Below, piece by piece: positions 44,941 through 55,978 of a stretch of 64,000 nucleotides of DNA (positions within the stretch are counted from its first letter, which is position 1; the number at the start of each line of letters is the position of its first letter). This stretch comes from Orobanche coerulescens (Eukaryota > Streptophyta > Magnoliopsida > Lamiales > Orobanchaceae): positions 142,087,001 through 142,151,000 of the forward strand of contig CM065815.1 in the NCBI GenBank assembly GCA_033398695.1, in the 5' to 3' direction. The notes below the pieces were generated by a model. That model had not been told where the DNA came from, ran no database searches, and worked only from the letters and a program-made list of their open reading frames with translations. Both the position numbers and the translations under genes were made by a program.

Positions 44941-45760
44941 CGATCCTATGAAAAATTATTCATTTACTTGGCGGCCTCGAGGTCGCGCCGAGTGCGCTCC
45001 AGTGCGAGCAAAGGGGCAAACCCACTTGCCGATCTACTATGTTAGCCAGCGCTCCACGACGCCGAGACACGTTACACACCATTGGAGAAGATCGCCACGC
45101 CCTTGTCATGAGTGTACGAAAGCCGAGAGCTTACTTCTTCGATCACCAAGTGGAGGTCCTAACCACTCTACCTCTAAGACAAGTCCCGCACCGACGGACA
45201 CCAACGGCGACTCCTCAAGTGGTCGCTGGAGATCGACCAATACGGTATCACTTACGCTCCTCGCACGGCGATCAAAGGCCAAGCTCGCGGACTTCGTGGT
45301 GGAATTAACGTTCCTCACAAACCCGACTCAGTCGGCCGACTCCGCTCGGAAATTATACGTAAATGGCTCGGCGACCAATGCGAGAGCAAAGGTGGATTGT
45401 CCTCATTAGCCCCGACGGTCGAGTTTCACAAATGCGTGCGTTTGGTTTTTGTGCGACCAACAATGAAGTCAATACGAAGCTCGGTAGGCGGGCTTGATCT
45501 AGCCTCGCCCGGATGTTCGACGCCCATATCTTCATGGACTCCCTTTTGGTCGTAAACCAAGTCAAGGGAGAATATGAGGCACGCGGCGAACAGATGGTCA
45601 AATACCAAGAGCTGGTCGCCGAAATGTGCACAAAATTTGAAGAAGTACTAATCGAACAAGTCCCGAGAGAGCACAACTCCCAGGCCGATGCTCTTTCCAA
45701 GCTAGCATCATCGGATGGGGCAGCCGACTTCTCCAACATCCAAATCACAAAGTCAGCAAG
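44941..45760 (+). pseudogene. Tat RNase H region (two domains)
   Basis: First domain remnants: LPIYYVSQR near 45025, RRTPTATPQ-like scrambled middle, then the connector LADFVVELT near 45290-45310. The second, Tat-specific RNase H starts at Y-V-N-G-S-A (Asp replaced by Asn, about 45356) and is better kept at 45513-45720 (DSLLVVNQVKGEYEARGEQM, EHNSQADALSKLAS). Several frameshifts. Confidence 0.7.
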
Positions 45761-47053
45761 GCCGGCGATCGACAGGAATTTGGTTACCACGGTCGCCATC
45801 GCCGAAGAGAATTGGATGACTCCGTTCATCAAATACTTAAAGGACGGAACGGTCCCTGACGACCGTGTTAAAGATCGCCAACTCCATCTTCGTGCGACCA
45901 GGTATACCCTATTGGACGATCGGCTTTACAAGCGGGCCTTTAGCCTTCCCCTCCTCAAGTGTATTACACCGGAGGAAGGTCAGCTCATTTTATCTGAGAT
46001 CCATGATGGGATTTGTGGAAACCACGCGGGCGGGCGAGCCCTCATCCATAAGACAACCAGACAAGGGTTTTTCTGGCCATCACTTCGGAAAGATGCGATC
46101 GCCTATGCCAGATCGTGTCATAGGTGTCAAATAATGGGCCCCAACATTAAACTATCACCCGAACAGCTCACCTCCATGTATAGCCCTTGGCCATTTGCGC
46201 AATGGGGCATCGACCTAATAGGTCCCTTGCCGACGGCTCCAGGAGGCTGTAAATTCGCCATCGTTGGGGTCGACTATTTTACCAAATGGGCTGAGGCCGA
46301 ACCGCTCAACAAGATCGGCCAAGAGCAGGTGATCAAGTTTATATGGAAAAACGTCATATGCCGATTCGGTTTGCCCCAGGCCATCATCTCCGACAACGGG
46401 AAACAGTTCGACGGCTTAGAAGTCATGCAATTACGTGAAAAGTGGGAATCAAAAGGTTATTCTCGCGCCCTATCACCTCGGACGAACGGGCAGTAGAGGC
46501 GGTGAATAAGATCCTCAAGAACACGATCAAAGCACGACTCGAATCCGTGCAAGGACGGTGGGCGAGCGAGCTCCCAGACGCTTTGTGGTCCTACCGACGA
46601 CGACCCGCAATTCAACCGGCGAAACCCCGTCGCCCTTACCTTCGAATGAGCGGTGATTCCTTCGAGATCGCCGTCCTCGCCCATCGAACCGAACAGGAGA
46701 TGACGACCGACAACGATGTAGCCCGACGAATCGACCTAGATATGCTCGAAGAAAGACGGATGACCTCGTAAATGAAGAACGCAATCCACAAAAGGAGAGC
46801 CGAGAAGTTCTTCAATTCAAAGGTCGAGAAAGAAGATTTCAAGTGGGCGATCTCGCCCTTAAGAAGATCCAAGCCCACACGGGCGTTTTGGTCCGAATCG
46901 AGGGACCTTTCGAGTGTCCAGATGGCTAACCAAAGGAGCCTACGAATGGAACATCCTAACGGTACTCGGACCAATATCCCCGAACGCCGTGCATCCGAAA
47001 AAATACTATCGCAATAAATTTGTACTCGATTTCAATGATGTACAAGGAATATA
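45761..47053 (+). pseudogene. Tat integrase
   Basis: The zinc region is H-D-G-I-C-G-N-H and CHRC (45990-46125). The core has WGIDLIGPLP and SDNGKQF, and V-E-A-V-N-K supplies the glutamate after a frameshift near 46490. The C-terminal F-Q-V-G-D-L-A-L-K-K-like stretch lies at about 46838-46870 in another frame, with decayed sequence to about 47053. Frames 45513-46496 and 46442-46771 overlap at the break. Confidence 0.8.
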
Positions 47054-48060
47054 ATGAGATTTTTGTTATCCCATCTATTATGGCGATCGCCCCACTGTGC
47101 ATCGCATATCACCGACGATCGCCGATCACGACGATCCTAGGTAAAATTAATGCACCATGGTCCCGGAGGTCGATGGAACCGACTTCGCCCATGCAAGGTT
47201 CCTTTGGTGAGATCGTCCACCCTTCGTTTAAATACGAGGTCGACGTAGCCGAAGGACCCTCCAAAATAACCGATGAGGCGCGATCGCACGTTCTCAAGGT
47301 ACATCATCTAACATGGTGAACCCGAACAATGCGACGTGCCGTTACCCTGCCTCAACGTACACCGTCGAGGATCGCCATCTTCATGGCGGGCCGAGGTGGA
47401 AGCAGAGCTGACAAGCCGCGGACGTGGTGTCGAATAAGCCGACAAACCCTCCGCGCAAGGACTCCTCCAGACCGAGATCGCCTGCCTTTCGTTTTAACAC
47501 AAGGCAGGCGTAGCCTAACGGAGGACCCTCACGAAAAGTAAGTCGCAGGATACACGATATCCCTCGCACACGAAGACACGATTGGGGAGATCGGTCCATC
47601 GAACACCCCAACCACACATGACTCTTCAGAATCGGCGAAATGAAGATAGCTCGCCAGGCAGACTAGTCTTTGTTTCCTTACTTACAATAAGTGAACAAAA
47701 ACAAGGTGGAAGGGATAGGTCGAGCTACTCTCAAATACGATCGAACAAAGAGGAACCATACTCGATCGGCTTCGCTCAAAAACATGCAGGGCGATCGAGG
47801 TCGTCCGACAAAAATTACAAGTAAGAATTCCAAATCAAAACATGCCAACACTTTCAACACTCAGACGATCGGCCAAACGAACAAAAAGTCGAAAGTACTC
47901 GTAAAAATTGCACGCAAACAGTCAAAGGCGATCGCATGTAATACATTATGCAGAATGAAAAAAGGAGTATTTTATTCATAAACACAAGCTTCATACATTT
48001 CGAGGCCCGAAGGCATTACAACAAAAAGTACAAGTTACGGAGGAAAAACAAAAATGCCTC
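47054..48060 (+). other. Non-coding spacer between integrase and antisense gene
   Basis: About 1 kb with no domain recognised on either strand, rich in GATCG. The short ORFs are basic or low in complexity and carry no motifs. It should hold the 3' UTRs of both converging transcripts. Confidence 0.5.
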
Positions 48061-50724
48061 TCAAGGGCCCGCCTGCTGGTCTTCGCCCTCGGGTTGCGGA
48101 TCGGCTTGGGCACCCCCATCGGCCTCGGGATGAATGAGTTTGCCGGTATACCAACTCAAGTCGATCCCGAGGTCGACCAAGTCAAGGATCGGCAGAGAGA
48201 ATTCTGGATGCAGAGGATGCTTGAGGACATAGGATTTGAAGCTTTCCATCAGGGGACCGATCTCGACCCCTGCCTTTTAGCGGCTCGAGCAGTCAAGATA
48301 GGCCAAGTAGTAAGCGAACTCGCCGACGTGCTCGACGTTAAGGTAGGATCGACCTCGATCGCTTCACCGCCTTCGTATCCGCCGCTTCTTCTCGACCTAC
48401 GCCGCCCGGCCGCCTTGGCAACATTCTCGCCCGGCTTTCTCCAGCCTCTCTCTTCGCCGCTCCACCTCACCACCGAGCCGATCCACCGCAGCCTTCAACC
48501 TTGCCGCCTCCTCCTGCGAAGCCTCGAGCTTCAGGCGAGTTTCCTTCTCCTTATTACATGACCGATCGGCGGCCTCCTTGGAGCGGCTCGGCTCTGCTTC
48601 AATCGGTCCACATCCTCGCTTAGCCTGCTTGGCGGTCTCCTCATACTCTTTCTCCATAGACCGGATCCGGTTGGCATCCTCGATATTTCTATTCCGGCGG
48701 TCTCGAGTTCGCGATGGAGATGAGCGGAGGGTCGCCTCAAAATCCCGAGCACTGACGGCCATCGCCGCCGTCTCAAGAGCTGTGGCAACGGCCGCCGCAT
48801 GGCGTCTCAGATCGCCGACGAGCGATCGCATCAAGGTCGGTCGCCCAAGCCTTGGGCAGAGAAGTGATTGCTCGCGAACGTAGGTGGACTTCGAGGAACC
48901 TTGCGAGCCTTGCTCGGCAGAAAGTCCAAGACCATGGGGGCGACGTCCGGGTCGGCGAGACGAACCTGCAGCGCAAACCAAGGAAACCAAGGAGTTAGCC
49001 CATACCATGCTCGGAATGCCTAACTCAGAAAATTTTTGACCCATTCTTACCTATTTACCACTCGGGATCGCGTCCGAAAAAAGGCTTGCCCCGGGATGTT
49101 TCCGCATCGGCGATCGCCATCTTCTTCGCCGAGCCGCTGATGACCGGGGCCGAGACCGTGGGCTTGGGGATGATCGCTCCATCATCGGGATGGCGGAGAT
49201 AGGAGCCGCAGCGACCGGAGGCTCAAGAATCGATACATCCGCCTCGCAGATCGTCTGGGACTCCGACCTCCGCCTCTTGCGGCGTTGAGCTTCCTCTCCT
49301 CGACCACCGCTTGGCGACCGGCGCCGCCGGTCTCGTCACCGGGCAGGGTGAGACGTCGCCGCAGAACGCGACCACCGCTTGCCCAACCTAAGGCGACCAA
49401 GAACTCCTGTGTCCGACGTAGCTATCTCCGGCGGAGGTTCGGCAATTCGGGGAAAATAAGCCCTCACAAAGAAAAGATACAAACAAGTTAGACAAAACAA
49501 AACGACCTCTTGGAGACGATCGTCAAAGAAAGGAAGCACCAATTAAACTCATACCTTGAACTTTCAAGTGACGGGGGTAGCAAAACAAACGAGCCCCCAA
49601 CCGATGAGCTTCGGTACCAAGCGATCGAACGTCAATAAAGGAGTTCGGCAAAGCACGGATCCACTCCCAAACGATCAAGAAATCGAATGGAAGATCGCCG
49701 ATCGCTGGAACGAGAGGTCCTGCAAAAAGAAAACAAAATTAGATCACCCAAGATAAGCTCAATCAAGGGGAGAGTTTAAATCCTTACTCGGATTCCTCTC
49801 CCGGAAAATGGTGGGAATCTCCAACTCCTCATTCGGCATGTCACTCGACGCCGATCGCCATGCCCCGCCGACCCAACACCATTTAGCCAGGTCGCCCTTG
49901 GTTTTATTCGGCACGCCGAGGACCACTCTCCCGAGTCGGCCCTGGATATGATGACCGCCGATCGACCCTTTCTGCGCAACCAATTTAAACAAATAATTCA
50001 TCTCCAGCGCAGTAAGGTGACGGAATAACCGGTGACCGCCAAACAAGGTCAACGTGCAGATGATCTGCAGCTGCCGCTCGCGTCGATTGAAGAGGCGCCA
50101 AATTCCTGTGCGATCAAAGAAATAGGAGACGGCGAATGGCAATGGGAATCGAAGACCCGCCTCCATAATCATCTCGTTGACGGCGACCATATCCTTAGGC
50201 GGTTGGTCGGCGCGCTCATTCTCCAAAGGCACGTGAAGGGAGACGTCAGAGGGGATGTGATATTTGGCCCTCCAGCGGCTCAGGTCTTTCTTGGTCGCCG
50301 TACTCCGGATCTGTCCGAGAGTCCACGGAGACGGGACGGCGGCCTGAAAGACCGTCCGATTCACATGTTCGTAGGGGTGAGCGGCGGTGTAGGCCTCGAA
50401 ATCGACCTGGACAGGTCCAGCCGATCGCTTTCCATCATCTCGGGCAAAAGCCACGTAGGCGGGGCCGACCGCTCTCTCTCTTTCCTGTGCCTCCCGCACC
50501 AAATCGTCCTCATCCACCGGCGAGCCCCCCTGCTCCGCCGTCGCCTCCGTCCTCGCCACCTCGGCCTCGTTGAAAAGTTTTTCGAGTTCTTCGGGTGCAA
50601 TCCCCGCTCGAATAGCTTCAGCGGCCGTCTCCATATCCACTCTAACGGGAACCTCCTCCCGTTCAGGCAACGCGGCGGCAGCGGAAGAACTTCCGGTCTC
50701 GAAGGTTTTTGGTCCTCCCGACAT
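48061..50724 (-). pseudogene. Antisense accessory gene of Tat element, spliced
   Basis: Opposite strand to gag-pol, ATG at 50724. Exon 1 (50724-49788, about 312 codons) is acidic/Ala-rich, then has a globular part with SRWRAKYHIP, L-R-F-P-L-P and W-R-L-F-N-R-R-E-R-Q. A 68-bp intron follows (donor GTAAGG at 49787, acceptor TTTTTGCAG ending 49720). Exon 2 (49719-49555) stays open across the predicted junction for 55 codons and ends at donor GTATGAG. A basic RRKRRR stretch (nuclear-signal-like) lies near 49260. Another intron is likely at about 49050-48966 (GTAAGAAT...GCTGCAG). The last part is a Glu/Arg/Lys/Ala coiled coil (about 48800-48400) and a conserved-looking C-terminus ending at 48061 in the same frame. 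Stops at about 48397, 48365 and 48290 and a frameshift near 48900 show decay. Tat elements of the Grande type are known to carry such a gene encoding a nuclear protein. Confidence 0.75.
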
Positions 50725-50871
50725 ATTAGAAAATAAAGAGGAGAAGGAGGTTAATTTTTTCTTACCGAGAAAAAAGAAGAAGATCGACACACAAAAGCTC
50801 CAGAAATTTCTGCAGAAATTCGGCTATGGATATTAAGGGCGCGTAAAAAGTGAAGGAGAGGAAAACCCTCC

Positions 50872-50881
50872 CCTTTTTATA
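50872..50881 (-). promoter_or_regulatory. TATA box of the antisense gene
   Basis: TATAAAAAGG on the minus strand in the context CCTCTATAAAAAGGGG, about 150 bp before the ATG at 50724, with a pyrimidine-rich leader between. It is independent of the LTR promoter. The stretch 50882-51203 upstream has no other gene. Confidence 0.65.
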
Positions 50882-51202
50882 GAGGGGGACGAGGGCCTAA
50901 GTGCAAATAGGAGAAACCTCGGGGGCTGAATCACAACCGTCACGTGGGGACGCATTAAATGCCTCGAATCCCGCGTACGCGTCTTTTCGAGGGCATGCCA
51001 GCCGACATGTCTGACAAACCGTCGGATTCCCCCAACGGCGGCACGACGCGTGTCCCAGCCACTTTTGGAAGGCCCGCCTTCTTTTCCCGCTGCTCCCGAC
51101 GCGAAAGAAGGTCGTCCATATTTGAATTCAGGTCGGCTGGTCGTTTAAAACATCGGCGATCGCCAACAGTGCCACCTCACCCCGTGTTTTCAACATCGAG
51201 GC

Positions 51203-51218
51203 GAGCTGGGGGGGCAAT
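51203..51218 (+). other. Tat polypurine tract
   Basis: GAGCTGGGGGGGCAAT immediately before the 3' LTR TGTTGTG at 51219. Confidence 0.75.
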
Positions 51219-52183
51219 TGTTGTGCGGCGATTTGGTCGTCATAATAGGCGATCGGCGACCTCCCAGAAAAGTCAACCATAGAAGACAAACTCCGGACGA
51301 ACGCCTAGAGTTCGGCATAATGCAGCGATCGTCTTTTGGTAACCAGCGATCGTCTTTTGGTAACTGGCGATCGTCTTTGAAGAACGGACCAGAGGCGATC
51401 GTCTCATGCCACGTGGGGATCCAGCATCCGTCAAAGTCGTCGAAGACCGAATCTTGGACGATGGCCCACCCGCGGATCTTCAAAGAATACCGACAACAGG
51501 ATCATTGACCCCAACCTCGTCACCTACCACACCTACCGACAAGGCCGCCGAAAGGTACGGGCGGGCCCTCCTCGAGGCCGATTCGCAACGCGCGGCCGGG
51601 CTTCCCATTGGTTCACCCAGCTGGCCTCCAACTGCAACCTCGGACCTCAAGGGAACAGGCCCACGTGACGGGACGATCGGCCGTATATTTTAATATAGAA
51701 AACGGCGATCGCCCGCGATCGCCTGAGGGATCCCAACTACCTTGTCTTTTATAAATAGAGGACTCACTGTTGCGGCCAGAGGAGAGGCGAATTCGACTAC
51801 GAATTAAGTGCAAAATACACACCAAAGAGAGAATCAAAGGCTCTTTTGGCAAACACCTCTACATTCATAGTGATATTCATACACATTCATCATATATCCT
51901 AAGCAAGAACTCACAGATTCATCCATCTGGTTCTTCCGGCAATCTACGCGCTCTAAAGCCTAGATAACTAGAAGCTTTTACACTCCTTGTATTAGATTCT
52001 AACATTAATATTTGTACTCGACAGTATATTTATTAATAACATCTCGCGAGAGCATTCAAGCCCGGGATTAACAACCCCGGCAAATCTTGTGTTACCAATT
52101 TTCCCACGGAGGTGTTCTCGCATTTGTTTGTTACTCGATCATTCCAGCAATACTATCTCCGGATAATATTTTGGGTAACAACA
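51219..52183 (+). repeat. Tat 3' LTR (965 bp)
   Basis: TG...CA, few differences from the 5' LTR, TATA at 51750, followed by GAGAG. Confidence 0.9.
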
Positions 52184-52188
52184 GAGAG

Positions 52189-53558
52189 AAATCAATATTG
52201 TAACATCAGTTTCACACAAAAATAAGCACGACAAATTCAAGAATAAGAGTAAAATCATGACAAGCAAGGCTAGCAACAAAAATATAACTAAAAATAATGA
52301 AAAGTGCAAACGAAATAAGTACAGCAATAAATGTAGCAACAGAAAGTAAACCCCCCTCCCCCCCAAACTTAGGACATACATTAACCTCAATGGACAAAAT
52401 ATAATATGCAATAAAAGTGAAAGGTCAAGTACTCCCCTCCAGTCTGCTAACGAACTGGTGCCGGCGTCGTCCGGCGAGCTTGCACGCTTCTAGACTACAC
52501 CATGCGGAATGTGAATGAATGAGCTTGCATCATGAAAGAGGAAATTAAGAATCAGCTCTCAAGTTTACATAGGATGGAAGGGTCGGGAGATAATGTAGTC
52601 CAATAAAACAATTCGTTGCACATAGTTTGAAAATGCTTGGCTTAATAATGTTTCATTGCTATAATTTATCAAACACTTGGTATGCACAAGTTAAAATGAA
52701 GAACAAGAATTTTCATGGCTAACTCCAAATCCCAAAAATAATAACACATATATACAGCCATGATAACAGACAACTAACATCACCAATTAGTTCATAATCA
52801 CAAATACCATCACAATCCACTCCATATTCACCATATTCCAACTCCATTTTTAAAAAACTTTGAAGAACAACTAGCAGCATATAACTTCAATTTTCTTTTC
52901 GAATCATGCATCAATTATGATTAAGAGTTCGGGATTTACCTGACTTGGAATGAAGAATGCAAGAAGAAGGAGCAGAGAAAGATGTCGGCCGAGTGCTTGT
53001 GTGCAGGAAGGAAGGGAAGAAGTTTACCTGAGGTCCCGGCCGATCGAGTATAAGAAGATACCTGGGCTATTCAGATTCTGAACGGGCCGCGCACGGCCTT
53101 AAGTGAGCCGCGGCCCATAAATGATCGGCACGGGAATTTTTGTGATGTCGCGGTGCCGCGGCTCAAGATACGGTGCCGCGGCTCGGAAGTTAGTGTGCTG
53201 CAAAGCACATATGTGCCGCAAGATGCAGTACACCTCTGGGCGATTTTTGGCAATTAGTGTGCCGCGGCTCAGCAGCAACGTGCCGCGGCTCATAGGTCAG
53301 GTGTGTCGCGGCTCAGTAAGATCGTGCCGCGGCACATAGTACAGTCTGGTTTGGCTTTTTCCTACCACTGGTGTGTGCCGCGGCTCACTATTCTTGTGCC
53401 GCGGCCCATCATTGATTTCTTCTCTGGGGTGAATCCTGCACAGAATTTTTAAAGGAAAACATCAAGAACGAGAGGGATAAGCAAATCAAAGCAAAAATGA
53501 CGCAAAATAAAGACTCTAAATTGCAAGAAAACACTAAAAATAAATTCTACAACTAATA
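52189..53558 (-). other. Athila-like 3' internal non-coding region, proximal part
   Basis: Continues the host element beyond the Tat insertion. It contains an internal G-tract (minus strand CTAAGTTTGGGGGGGAGGGGGG, 52351-52372), an AT-rich stretch and the GTGCCGCGGCTC motif cluster at 53090-53410. Hydrophobic frames at 52139-52411 are low-complexity antisense and are not supported. The duplicate is 61198-62534. Confidence 0.75.
53090..53410. repeat. GTGCCGCGGC(T/A)C motif cluster
   Basis: About ten copies of GCCGCGGCTCA/GTGCCGCGGCAC variants. The same core palindrome (CCGCGG) fills U3 of the non-autonomous LTRs. The copy at 62100-62385 differs by internal deletions, so the cluster is unstable. 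Confidence 0.85.
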
Positions 53559-53607
53559 CTCGGGTTGCCTCCCGAGAAGCGCTAAGTTTATAGTCTTCAG
53601 CTGGACT
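53559..53607 (-). promoter_or_regulatory. Two-hairpin RNA element after integrase stop
   Basis: Minus strand: hairpin 1 AGTC-cagctgaa-GACT (53607-53592), box GCGCTT, hairpin 2 CTCGGG-AGGCAA-CCCGAG (53576-53559). It starts about 10 nt after the integrase stop codon at 53618. Loop AGGCAA and the box are the same as at 16020-16037, but the stem bases differ and still pair. Confidence 0.8.
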
Positions 53608-53617
53608 TTTCTAGCAT

Positions 53618-54919
53618 TCATCCGGCGGGGGATAAGACGAGACTCGTCTTCTGTGCGTCTATTGGATTTCCCACGTAGGCTTTCAACTGCTGTCCATTAA
53701 CTTTGAATTTACGCTCATCTTTTTGTACTTCTACTGCACCGTGTGGGAACACTTGAACTACGGTGAACAGTCCCGACCATCGTGAACGTGATTTCCCGGG
53801 GAATAACTTTAACCGAGAATTAAATAACAACACCTCTTGACCTGGGACAAACTCTCTCTGTGTGATGTGCTTATCATGCCACTTCTTTGTCCGCTCCTTA
53901 TAAAGTTTCGCATTTTCGTATGCGTCGTGGCGAATTTCTTCCAACTCGTTCAGCTGCAACGACCGCTTTTCACCAGCAGATTTCAGATCAAAGTTTAATT
54001 TCTTTATCGCCCAGTAAGCACGATGTTCCATCTCTACGGGTAAATGGCAGCCTTTCCCATAAACCAATCTGTAAGGCGACATCCCGATAGGTGTTTTATA
54101 TGCAGTGCGGTATGCCCAAGGTGCATCATCGAGTTTGAAAGACCAATCTTTTCGAGACAAGCTGACCGTTTTTTCTAAGATCCACTTCAGCTCTCGATTT
54201 GATATCTCGACTTGACCACTCGTTTGAGGATGGTAGGCTGTAGCAACACGATGAGTGACTCCATATTTGCTCAAGACCGCATCAAGGAATTTGTTGTCGA
54301 AGTGTGAACCACAATCACTGATAATAGCACGTGGAGTCCCAAAACGCGTGAATATATGTTTTTTTATAAATTTGATTACGACATTAGACCCATTCGTTGG
54401 TAGCGCCACCGCTTCGACCCACTTTGAGACGTAGTCCACGGCTACCAAAATATAGAGATTCTTATTGGATGGAGGAAATGGACCCATGAAGTCAATCCCC
54501 CATACGTCGAACAATTCAACCTCAAGTATGGTGTTCAGTGGCATTTCGTGTCGTCTTGAGATGTTTCCCGTTCGTTGGCACCGATCACACGTGGATACAA
54601 AGGCGTGAGCATCCTTGAATAATGACGGCCAATAGAACCCCGATTGTAAGACCTTTGCCGCTGTTCTTTTCCCACTAAAATGTCCACCGTAGGGTGATGC
54701 ATGATAATGGTTCAGCACACTGTGGATTTCCTCATCCGGAATACATCTGCGAATGATTTGATCGGGGCATCTTTTGAATAGAAAAGGATCATCCCACAAA
54801 TAATACTTGTAGAGGTCGTTTGGAATTGTTTTGCTCGCCAAGTAGTTCACTAGATCAGCATACCAAGGCGCGTGTTGCGACCCCAACTTGTAGAGCTGCT
54901 CGTCGGGAAAGGTTTCCAT
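53618..54919 (-). CDS. Athila-like integrase (first unit)
   Basis: 433 residues, open. Zinc region H-x-A-S-P-Y-G-G-H and CDRC; core [21 protein letters not shown] and S-G-Q-V-E-I-S-N, so all three acidic residues are present. The C-terminal domain runs to the stop ([17 protein letters not shown]). Compared with 62594-63928 it lacks 11 residues before YYLWDDP, an in-frame deletion. It is separated from RT-RNase H by a TAA at 54937-54935, which is present in both tandem units. In the intact family it inserts the DNA copy into the genome. Part of a pol polyprotein. Confidence 0.85.
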   Translation of the reverse strand: METFPDEQLYKLGSQHAPWYADLVNYLASKTIPNDLYKYYLWDDPFLFKRCPDQIIRRCIPDEEIHSVLNHYHASPYGGHFSGKRTAAKVLQSGFYWPSLFKDAHAFVSTCDRCQRTGNISRRHEMPLNTILEVELFDVWGIDFMGPFPPSNKNLYILVAVDYVSKWVEAVALPTNGSNVVIKFIKKHIFTRFGTPRAIISDCGSHFDNKFLDAVLSKYGVTHRVATAYHPQTSGQVEISNRELKWILEKTVSLSRKDWSFKLDDAPWAYRTAYKTPIGMSPYRLVYGKGCHLPVEMEHRAYWAIKKLNFDLKSAGEKRSLQLNELEEIRHDAYENAKLYKERTKKWHDKHITQREFVPGQEVLLFNSRLKLFPGKSRSRWSGLFTVVQVFPHGAVEVQKDERKFKVNGQQLKAYVGNPIDAQKTSLVLSPAG

Positions 54920-54934
54920 GATTTGCGGATGACT

Positions 54935-55978
54935 TTATCCCCGCTCGATGGGACTCTCTAACCGTGAAAGGTGATCGGCTATAACATTCTCAGTCCCCTT
55001 TTTATCCTGAATTTCCAAGTTGAATTCTTGAAGGAGAAGCACCCACCTAATCAACCTTGGTTTAGCATCCTTCTTTTCCAAAAGGTATTTTATTGCTGAA
55101 TGGTCGGTCCACACTATCACTTTCGTCCCTAGTAGATACGCCCGGAATTTATCAAATGCAAAGATTACCGCTAACAATTCTTTTTCCGTTGTGGCATAAT
55201 TTATTTGGGCGTCGTCGAGTGTTCGGCTCGCATAATACACGACGTGGAACACTTTCCCTCGTCTTTGTCCCAAAACAGCCCCAATGGCAAAATCACTCGC
55301 GTCACACATTAATTCGAACGGAAGGTCCCAGTCTGGAGCGACTATCATCGGTGCCGTGCTTAGAGCTTTCTTCAATAAATCGAAACTTTCTTTACACGAC
55401 TCGTCAAAATTAAATGGGACATCCTTCATGAGTAGATTGCACAACGGCTTCGTGATATTCGAAAAATCCTTAATAAATCGGCGATAGAAACCGGCATGTA
55501 TCAAAAAGCTTCTAATCTTTTTAACCGAAGTAGGCGGAGGCATCTTCTCGATTGTTTCAATTTTCGCCCGGTCGACTTCAATTCCATGTGAGGATATTCG
55601 ATGGCCAAGTACTATGCCCTCCTGAACCATAAAGTGACACTTCTCCCAGTTCAAGACCAAGTTTGTCTCTTCGCATCTTTTTAGGACTTTCTGCAAATTT
55701 TGCAAACAAATGTCAAACGAATCACCGAAAACAGAAAAATCATCCATAAAAATCTCAATGCAATGCTCTACCATGTCAGAAAAAATAGCCATCATACACC
55801 GTTGAAAAGTAGCTGGCGCATTACATAATCCAAAAGGCATGCGCCTATAAGCGAAAATGCCATATGGACATGTAAACGTCGTTTTCTCTTGGTCTTCTGG
55901 GGCTATATAAATCTGATTATACCCAGAATAACCATCAAGAAAGCAATAAAAATCGTGTCCGGCTAATCTATCTAACAT
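54935..55978 (-). pseudogene. Athila-like reverse transcriptase and RNase H (first unit)
   Basis: 347 residues: [26 protein letters not shown], catalytic FMDDFSVFG, then RNase H with [24 protein letters not shown], intact TDHSAIKYL and DHLSRLE. The N-terminal RT part is in another frame (56344-56027), and a stop/frameshift around 55980-56030 separates them. Catalytic residues are otherwise intact. Confidence 0.85.

Larger units (their letters stand above)
40221..52183 (+). mobile_element. Tat-like Ty3 retrotransposon, complete (about 12 kb)
   Basis: Ends TGTTGTGCGG...GGGTAACAACA, LTRs 40221-41181 and 51219-52183, flanked by GAGAG (40216-40220 and 52184-52188); the second tandem Athila-like unit shows the empty site at about 61193-61197. 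Internal order: primer-binding site, gag, protease, RT, RNase H, integrase, then about 4 kb including an antisense gene. Two RNase H-like regions and a long 3' region with an antisense ORF match the Tat lineage (Grande/Retand type). GC-rich compared with its surroundings. Gag-pol is broken by several frameshifts and a deletion in RT. Confidence 0.9.

Noticed and set aside
50032..50736. 234-aa plus-strand ORF
   Set aside because: Mirror of the antisense gene's first exon; the minus strand has the ATG, TATA box and consistent splicing.
52139..52411. 90-aa very hydrophobic ORF that looks like a membrane protein
   Set aside because: Caused by the T-rich complement of an A-rich non-coding tract. 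The related unit at 61227-61418 has a different length and frame, so it is not conserved as protein.
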